NCBI GenBank assembly: GCA_015485245.1
Contig: WFTY01000059.1
Location: 1 to 11,688, forward strand
Reading direction: 5' to 3'
DNA: 11,688 nucleotides
Source of the DNA: Anaerolineales bacterium
Lineage (GTDB): Bacteria; Chloroflexota; Anaerolineae; Anaerolineales; UBA11858
Position numbers and translations under genes: made by a program. Every line of letters starts with the position of its first letter. The stretch's first letter is position 1. The notes beneath the pieces were generated by a model, which did no database searches, was not told where the DNA came from, and saw nothing but the letters and a program-made list of their open reading frames with translations. Positions 7,752-11,688 of this stretch are shown one piece after another.

Positions 7752-8498
7752 TTACGCGTCAGTCTCTGCGTGAAGCGTTGAAACCCACAGCCCATCTCGC
7801 ACAGGGATGATAACGCTATCCAGTTGTGGATGCACCGCAACCGACTCATTATACGCTTGAATACCAACAATCTGGGCGGGGAGGTCGGCTTTGCGGCGAT
7901 GAAGCACCTCCCCCATGCAATAGGCGTTGTCGCCGAGCAAAACACCGTTCACTTCCAGATGCCGCAGACATTCTTCCAGCAGTTGAAGAGAAAGATCCGC
8001 GCTTTTCCCAAAGTAGACGTGTTTAATTACATCTTGCAGGATGACGTCGAATTTCCCCAGCGCGGGGAGAACATCCATCACATCCCCGTTGATGATCTCA
8101 ACCTGCCCGTGATAACCCGCTCGCTGGATGAAATCGCGCGCCACGCGCGCGCGCTGGGGATCAATCTCAATGCTGATGACGCGGCTCTCGCGGGGGAGCG
8201 CACGCGCCAGCCACAAGGCCGAATAGCCAATTGCCGTACCGATATCCAGAACCCAGCGAGGCGGGGGTTGGCGAAGCTGCATGATCGCCTGGATCACCGC
8301 ACCTTCCAGCGGCCCGATGATGGGGATCGCCTCGCGTGCGGCGAGGGCCTCCATCTCCCGCAAAACATCATCCACCGGAAGGACAGCCGGGCGCTTGCGC
8401 AGCAACATGAGCGCGTACTTTTCCAACGGATCATCCGGAAGTTGAGGAACTATCGGCAGCGCAACGCGGCCATTTTCTAACACTTTTGCATGAGCCAT
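7752..8498 (-). CDS. Class I SAM-dependent O-methyltransferase (family 3 / catechol OMT-like)
   Basis: A 248-residue soluble protein with a Rossmann methyltransferase fold. Residues ~82-97 hold SAM motif I (VLDIGTAIGYSALWLA), followed by the acidic end of beta-2 (SIEIDPQRARVA) and a GDV strand. Later DVILQDVIKHVYF replaces the usual FIDADKxxY segment, and GDNAYCMGEV matches the family's DN-x(3-4)-G motif. In catechol/caffeoyl-CoA-type enzymes these Asp and Asn residues coordinate a divalent metal, so metal-dependent O-methylation is plausible, though the first metal segment is divergent. The N-terminal ~65 residues carry the helices that usually cover the active site. The substrate is unknown; within this operon it could be a small molecule or a signalling product (inference). 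ATG 8498 is preceded by a GAGG element about 8-9 nt upstream. It lies 29 nt upstream of the sensor gene. Confidence 0.85.
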   Translation of the reverse strand: MAHAKVLENGRVALPIVPQLPDDPLEKYALMLLRKRPAVLPVDDVLREMEALAAREAIPIIGPLEGAVIQAIMQLRQPPPRWVLDIGTAIGYSALWLARALPRESRVISIEIDPQRARVARDFIQRAGYHGQVEIINGDVMDVLPALGKFDVILQDVIKHVYFGKSADLSLQLLEECLRHLEVNGVLLGDNAYCMGEVLHRRKADLPAQIVGIQAYNESVAVHPQLDSVIIPVRDGLWVSTLHAETDA

Positions 8499-8519
8499 CC
8501 GTTCAACCTCACCACTGCA

Positions 8520-8543
8520 GCCGGGGGCATTACCATCCCCGGC
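8520..8543. promoter_or_regulatory. GC-rich intergenic hairpin between MinD-like and methyltransferase genes
   Basis: GCCGGGG (8520-8526) and CCCCGGC (8537-8543) form a 7-bp all-GC stem with a 10-nt loop in the 61-nt gap. Neither strand has a T-run after it, so it does not look like an intrinsic terminator. It may stabilise mRNA ends or tune expression within the operon. Its 3' side on the minus strand is about 20 nt before the methyltransferase start. Confidence 0.4.
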
Positions 8544-8559
8544 GCAAGAATGCTACGAG

Positions 8560-9315
8560 CTATACCACACAACGATCGGCCACTTTTTCGAACAACGCCG
8601 TCAGCGGATGATCGGGGAATTCACGCACAAATAATTTCGCACTGGAGAGCGAAAGCATCTCATCCGAGTGAGGCAGCACAGCCACCACGTTGCTCTTGTA
8701 CGCGTCTTCCACCCGTTCTTTCACCATCTCAGGGTTAAAGAGCGGTGGGTTTTTATTCACCAACAGGACTACATCCTCAACCTCCAAATTTTGCGCCAGC
8801 TTCATTGAAATACTGGTCCCCTGATAATCCTGCTGATCGGGGCGCAGCAAGACCACCAGGGTATCGGCGACGGCCATGGAGAGCAGGATTTCATCATTCA
8901 GGCCAGGGTGCGTATCCACAATAAGGACATCAAGCTCCAACGCGCCCAGAAGTTGTTTGTAACCGTCATCCAGTAAAGTCACCTTATAGCCATCCCGGAG
9001 AATGCGGGCGATATCGCTGGCTTTGATGCTCGAAGGAATAAGATAATACTTTCCCTTCGCCTCATCTCCCAACCTATCTGTCACATCAATGGCGGCCTCT
9101 TCAATCTCAATTTCTCCCCAAAGATAACCATTCAGACTCGTCTTAACATCTTTTTCGGTCAATTCAAACAGCGTATGAATCCCCGGCGACTGGATGTCAA
9201 TATCAATCACCCCCACGCGCAGGCCGCGCCGGGCCAAGATAGCCCCGACGTTGGCCGATGTGTTCGTCTTCCCTGTGCCCCCGCGAAATGAATGAAGGAC
9301 GATCGTCTTTGACAT
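8560..9315 (-). CDS. MinD/ParA-family P-loop ATPase with variant deviant Walker A
   Basis: A 251-residue protein with a complete SIMIBI-type ATPase domain. The Walker A is FRGGTGKTNTSAN (residues 10-22): the catalytic P-loop K16 and T17 are present, but the 'signature' Lys at the start of the usual KGGxGKT of MinD/ParA is Arg11. Walker A' is VIDIDIQSPG (36-45), Walker B is LIVDTHPG (131-138) and the adenine-recognising strand is VVLLVNKNPP (182-191). MinD/ParA proteins dimerise on ATP and position or recruit partners at membranes, DNA or scaffolds. No clear C-terminal membrane-targeting helix of the classical MinD kind is visible, and there is no ParB, MinC or MinE gene here. Its place between a C39/SH3b gene and a methyltransferase-sensor block suggests a role in placing or assembling the operon's complex rather than chromosome partition (inference). 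ATG 9315 has GGAGAG about 8 nt upstream. Confidence 0.88.
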   Translation of the reverse strand: MSKTIVLHSFRGGTGKTNTSANVGAILARRGLRVGVIDIDIQSPGIHTLFELTEKDVKTSLNGYLWGEIEIEEAAIDVTDRLGDEAKGKYYLIPSSIKASDIARILRDGYKVTLLDDGYKQLLGALELDVLIVDTHPGLNDEILLSMAVADTLVVLLRPDQQDYQGTSISMKLAQNLEVEDVVLLVNKNPPLFNPEMVKERVEDAYKSNVVAVLPHSDEMLSLSSAKLFVREFPDHPLTALFEKVADRCVV

Positions 9316-9341
9316 GCTCTCTCTCCAAAAGCACCACCGGG

Positions 9342-9362
9342 GACGCAGGACAACCCTGCGTC
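9342..9362 (-). promoter_or_regulatory. Intergenic hairpin between C39/SH3b gene and MinD-like gene
   Basis: An 8-bp perfect inverted repeat, GACGCAGG (9342-9349) and CCTGCGTC (9355-9362), with a 5-nt loop, is flanked by CCGG on both sides that could extend it imperfectly. It fills the 70-nt gap between the two genes. No T-run follows directly on the minus strand, so it is not a good terminator; it may lower read-through, act as an RNA-processing or stability element, or set expression ratios. Confidence 0.5.
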
Positions 9363-9385
9363 AACTCCGGAGCAGCAGTGCAGTT

Positions 9386-10756
9386 TCAACGGCGAACTAC
9401 ATACCAAGCGGCGACAACTCCTTCATCGTCCTCAATATCGCGCACGCGAATCCACTGCCCATTGATGCCAATTTTGTTCGCCTCGGCGTTATCCAGCAAC
9501 AACAACTCTGATCCCGGCGGCATACGCTTGATCAGAGTATCTTGCGCCACGCGCGGCGCGGTGCGTAACGCCACTCCCTCGGTCGTCGTTCGCAGAATGA
9601 TGGCATCATCCGGCGTCGGTTTGGCGCTCTTTTTCTCCTGGCGCACACCCAGGGCCGGTTCGCTCTGCCGGGTGACATACCAGGCAGCCACATACCCCAC
9701 CTGCCCGGTGACGTCCTTCACCTTGAGCCACTGACCGCGCACGCCGATCTTTTTCTGCGCCACGGCAATCGGCTCCTGCACCACCAGAGAAGCCCCCGCC
9801 GGCAAACGCTTAATCAGGGTGTGCGGAGCCACCTGCTTTGCCGTGCGGAACGCCAGCCCGTCAGTGGTCGGGCGCACGATCAGGCTCTTCTCGCCCGTCT
9901 GCGGCGCCTGAGCTTTTTCCTCTTCCTCCTCCTTCGTGCGGGAGAGATACCAGGCCGCCACATAACCCTGATCGCCGTTAGGCGCCTGCACGCGCAGCCA
10001 CTCATTCATCACGCCAACCTTGCCCTGTGCGTCGGGTTCCAAAGAAATCAGCTCAACGAACAGAGGCAGGCGATCCATCAAACCGCCAGAGATCGAAGGC
10101 GCAGCTCGAAAAGCTAATCCCTCCGCGGTCCCATAGACCTTAAACGTGTTTTCCGGCACAGGAATTTTCTCCGGCTTGACCACTGGCGCAGCCGGGCTAG
10201 GGGCGGCAGCACCACTCGCCGGGCGACCTTCAAACCAGATCACACCAGTAATTGCTTTTGCCGGATCTTTCCCCGTATGCTTATAACGGTCGGTGAGGTA
10301 AAGCTTTTTTTCAGGGGAATCACCGCGGTAGCGATAAGGATCCTTCATCACATAACGATCCCCCTCTTTGTCCACCAGCACCACCCAGTGAGTTTGCAAT
10401 CCTGCCTTGGGTGACCAATCGACTTGAACGATCACCGGCAATCCAGCAGCCAAGGCGGCATCAATTTGTGCAATAGGAGCCGGACTGTTTTCACACGGTA
10501 TATATCCTTTGTAAATCAGCCGCGGGCAAACACGAGGAAGCACAGCGGGAATCACCAACGGCCCCTGAAACCCCCCAGCCTGTTTCATCTTCTCATTCAG
10601 TGTCTCGGGGGTCTCGTTATACCCATATCCATTGGCAACGATGGCCATGGAGGCAACCAGACACCCCCAACTGCCCAACGTTTCCTTCTCGTCAAATCCC
10701 AGTTTTACGTTTTTCCAGCGGGGGTCATTTTGATACAACACATCAGTCTCAAACAT
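9386..10756 (-). CDS. C39-like papain-fold protein with three SH3b domains
   Basis: A 456-residue protein, first gene of the minus-strand operon. Residues 1-175 match the C39-like (Peptidase_C39_2) papain fold: YQNDPRW (8-14, Q9 as possible oxyanion Gln), GSWGCLVASMAIV with Cys32, QTHWVVLVD with His123, and YVMKDPY with Asp139, so the Cys-His-Asp catalytic set appears intact. A Pro/Ala-rich linker (176-202) leads to three SH3b domains, about 203-273, 291-363 and 387-455. Each has a G[LV]A[FL]R[AT]A strand near the start and ends in V-A-A-W-Y; copies 2 and 3 are the most alike. Glu/Gln- and Lys-rich linkers join them. SH3b domains usually bind peptidoglycan or peptides, but I see no N-terminal signal peptide or transmembrane segment: the chain begins MFETDVLYQNDPRW. 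So either it stays in the cytoplasm or it is exported unconventionally. Start ATG 10756 has AAGGAGG (10766-10772), 9 nt away. Confidence 0.88.
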   Translation of the reverse strand: MFETDVLYQNDPRWKNVKLGFDEKETLGSWGCLVASMAIVANGYGYNETPETLNEKMKQAGGFQGPLVIPAVLPRVCPRLIYKGYIPCENSPAPIAQIDAALAAGLPVIVQVDWSPKAGLQTHWVVLVDKEGDRYVMKDPYRYRGDSPEKKLYLTDRYKHTGKDPAKAITGVIWFEGRPASGAAAPSPAAPVVKPEKIPVPENTFKVYGTAEGLAFRAAPSISGGLMDRLPLFVELISLEPDAQGKVGVMNEWLRVQAPNGDQGYVAAWYLSRTKEEEEEKAQAPQTGEKSLIVRPTTDGLAFRTAKQVAPHTLIKRLPAGASLVVQEPIAVAQKKIGVRGQWLKVKDVTGQVGYVAAWYVTRQSEPALGVRQEKKSAKPTPDDAIILRTTTEGVALRTAPRVAQDTLIKRMPPGSELLLLDNAEANKIGINGQWIRVRDIEDDEGVVAAWYVVRR

Positions 10757-10765
10757 TACCTGCTT

Positions 10766-10793
10766 CCTCCTTGCGTTGCCCTCTTATCGGGCA
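10766..10793 (-). promoter_or_regulatory. Leader hairpin next to strong Shine-Dalgarno of the first operon gene
   Basis: A perfect 5-bp hairpin TGCCC-TCTTATC-GGGCA (10777-10793) sits 4 nt upstream of the strong ribosome-binding sequence AAGGAGG (10766-10772), which is 9 nt before ATG 10756. The hairpin does not cover the Shine-Dalgarno. The strong site suggests high translation of the C39/SH3b gene. A regulatory role of the hairpin is only possible, not shown. Confidence 0.45.
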
Positions 10794-10857
10794 CCTGCAG
10801 AGAATTCAGTTGCAGCCATCTGCCATGACCGCAGAATTATGGACATTTATACTCCGC

Positions 10858-10886
10858 ATAGTACCACAGTCATTCGTACAACTCAA
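10858..10886 (-). promoter_or_regulatory. Candidate sigma70-type promoter of the seven-gene operon
   Basis: On the minus strand TTGAGT (10886-10881, 4/6 to the -35 consensus) and TACTAT (10863-10858, 4/6 to the -10 consensus) are 17 nt apart. The site lies just after the etfA terminator and about 100 nt before the first gene. Another AT-rich hexamer, TATAAA, lies slightly downstream and could be an alternative -10. This is a consensus match only. Confidence 0.4.
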
Positions 10887-10913
10887 GCTTTTTGACGGCA
10901 GTTTGTAGCGTTT

Positions 10914-10961
10914 AAAAAACCACCCCCCTGGCGTGCCAGTGTTTTGGCTCAGCCAGGGGGG
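10914..10961 (-). terminator. Intrinsic terminator of etfA
   Basis: A perfect 10-bp stem, CCCCCCTGGC (10923-10932) with GCCAGGGGGG (10952-10961), encloses a 19-nt loop that can form a further small stem (GCCA/TGGC). On the minus strand the stem is followed within three bases by six T residues (complement of A 10914-10919). It lies 31 nt past the etfA stop codon. On the plus strand no T-run follows, so it works only for leftward transcription. Confidence 0.88.
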
Positions 10962-10992
10962 CATCTGCTGTTATCAAATAACGACTAACGCG

Positions 10993-11688
10993 CTACGATC
11001 CCAAGCGCGATTTCAGCGCCTCCGTCAGCGGGGGCAGGATGTCAAACAGATCACCCACCACACCAAAACGCGCCAGTTTGAAGATCGGCGCTTCGGGATC
11101 CTTGTTGATCGCCACAATCACCTTGCTGGTGCGCATACCGGCCAGGTGCTGAATGGCGCCGGAGATGCCGCAGGCGATGTAGAGATCGGGAGAGACCACT
11201 TTCCCGGTCTGCCCGACCTGATGGGCATAGGGGATATATCCGGCATCCACCGCGGCGCGGCTGGCGCCCACCGCCCCGCCCAGGGTCGCGGCCAGCTCAC
11301 CAACCAGTTTAAAGCCCTGCTGCGCGCGCCAGATTTCCTGCTCTTCTTCGCTGAGGTCGGCTGGCGGCTCCAGGCTGGGATTGTTGGAAACGCCGCGCCC
11401 GCCAGAGACGATCACGGCGGCATCCGCCAGGCTGACGCCGCCCTCGGCGGTGGCGTAGCCAGTCACTTTGACGGCGATGTCATCTTCCGCCAGCGCTGCC
11501 TCAACGGGAGCCACCTCGCCGCTGCGAGATTCATCCATCGCGGGTTTGGGGAAGGCGCGCCCGCGCAGAGTCACCAGCACCGGGCTACCGCTACACTTCA
11601 CTTTCGCCAGCAGTTTGCCCGCGTAGATCGGGCGAGTAGCCACAATAGCGCCATCTTCCACCTCCAGCGTGATCACGTCCACCAATAC
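10993..11688 (-). CDS. etfA: Electron transfer flavoprotein alpha subunit, C-terminal part (5' partial)
   Basis: 231 residues are visible and the frame is open at the right edge; roughly 90 N-terminal residues are expected outside, given the usual length of about 320. The TTG near 11685 is read as an internal Leu codon. The FAD-binding domain of EtfA is clear: IVSGGRGV, GASRAAVDAGYIPY, HQVGQTGKVVSPDLYIACGI, SGAIQHLAGM, VIVAINKDPEAPIF and FGVVGDLFDILPPL. EtfA with EtfB forms a soluble flavoprotein that carries electrons from acyl-CoA and other dehydrogenases to the quinone pool; etfB would be expected next to it, outside the window. The gene ends at TAG 10993 and is followed by a strong intrinsic terminator, so it is a separate transcription unit from the operon downstream. 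Confidence 0.95.
   Translation of the reverse strand, partial: VLVDVITLEVEDGAIVATRPIYAGKLLAKVKCSGSPVLVTLRGRAFPKPAMDESRSGEVAPVEAALAEDDIAVKVTGYATAEGGVSLADAAVIVSGGRGVSNNPSLEPPADLSEEEQEIWRAQQGFKLVGELAATLGGAVGASRAAVDAGYIPYAHQVGQTGKVVSPDLYIACGISGAIQHLAGMRTSKVIVAINKDPEAPIFKLARFGVVGDLFDILPPLTEALKSRLGS

Larger units (their letters stand above)
1520..10756 (-). other. Putative seven-gene signalling/conflict operon
   Basis: Seven genes all on the minus strand are separated by 69, 61, 29, 6 and 51 nt and finally a 4-nt overlap (or 2-nt gap). A strong terminator and a candidate promoter lie upstream and a convergent gene lies downstream. No good terminator is seen between the genes, although two hairpins lie in the two longest gaps. 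No clear terminator is visible after the last gene, whose stop codon lies 9 nt from the stop of the convergent gene, so any terminator would fall inside that gene. Confidence 0.7.

Noticed and set aside
7824..8480. A 218-codon plus-strand frame opposite the methyltransferase gene
   Set aside because: No motifs; the minus-strand SAM motif I and DN motif are unambiguous.
8520..8543. Intrinsic terminator
   Set aside because: No T-run follows the stem on either strand.
11683..11685. TTG as the start of etfA
   Set aside because: The frame stays open to the edge, and EtfA is normally about 90 residues longer at the N-terminus.
1..11688. CRISPR arrays, tRNA/rRNA genes, transposases or attachment sites
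   Set aside because: I saw no regularly spaced repeats, tRNA cloverleaf, transposase-like protein or flanking terminal repeats; the repeats present are protein-level (Asp-box and SH3b).

Overview
The window reads as a bacterial chromosome segment of moderately high GC. The style of its proteins suggests a Chloroflexota (Anaerolineae-like) bacterium: Asp-box propellers with repeated 'YAGTNDGxFRSTDGGATW'-type units, SH3b repeats ending in 'GYVAAWYV', and a MinD-like ATPase with an 'FRGGTGKT' P-loop. This assignment is inference; there is no rRNA or other phylogenetic marker here.

Layout. (1) Bases 2-1510, plus strand: the C-terminal part of an Asp-box (BNR-like) beta-propeller protein, open at the left edge. 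(2) Bases 1520-10756, minus strand: seven tightly packed genes that look like one operon. In transcription order they are a C39-like papain-fold protein with three SH3b domains, a MinD/ParA-like ATPase, a class I O-methyltransferase, a dCache-HAMP-GAF membrane sensor without an output domain, a free-standing cyclic-nucleotide-binding domain protein, a four-helix membrane protein with two SLATT-like 2TM units, and a 792-residue protein combining a TIR/deoxyribosyltransferase-like domain, TPRs and a SLOG-like domain. (3) Bases 10757-10992: a spacer holding the intrinsic terminator of the upstream gene and a candidate promoter for the operon. (4) Bases 10993-11688, minus strand: the C-terminal FAD-binding part of electron transfer flavoprotein alpha (etfA), cut by the right edge.

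How the genes may work together. SLATT, SLOG and TIR-like domains are known from computational work on nucleotide-centred bacterial conflict and signalling systems, where SLATT proteins are predicted membrane effectors and SLOG/TIR domains bind or process nucleotides. Here such a pair (genes 6 and 7, overlapping by 4 nt or nearly touching) follows a signal-input pair: an extracytoplasmic dCache-GAF sensor and, 6 nt downstream, a cNMP-binding protein with no DNA-binding domain. A MinD-like ATPase, a methyltransferase and a C39/SH3b protein complete the set. No nucleotide cyclase or CD-NTase is visible. My working model, which is inference, is a sensor-gated membrane signalling or defence operon whose end point is the tandem-SLATT membrane protein controlled by the TIR-TPR-SLOG protein. 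The seven-gene combination is the most interesting content of the window.
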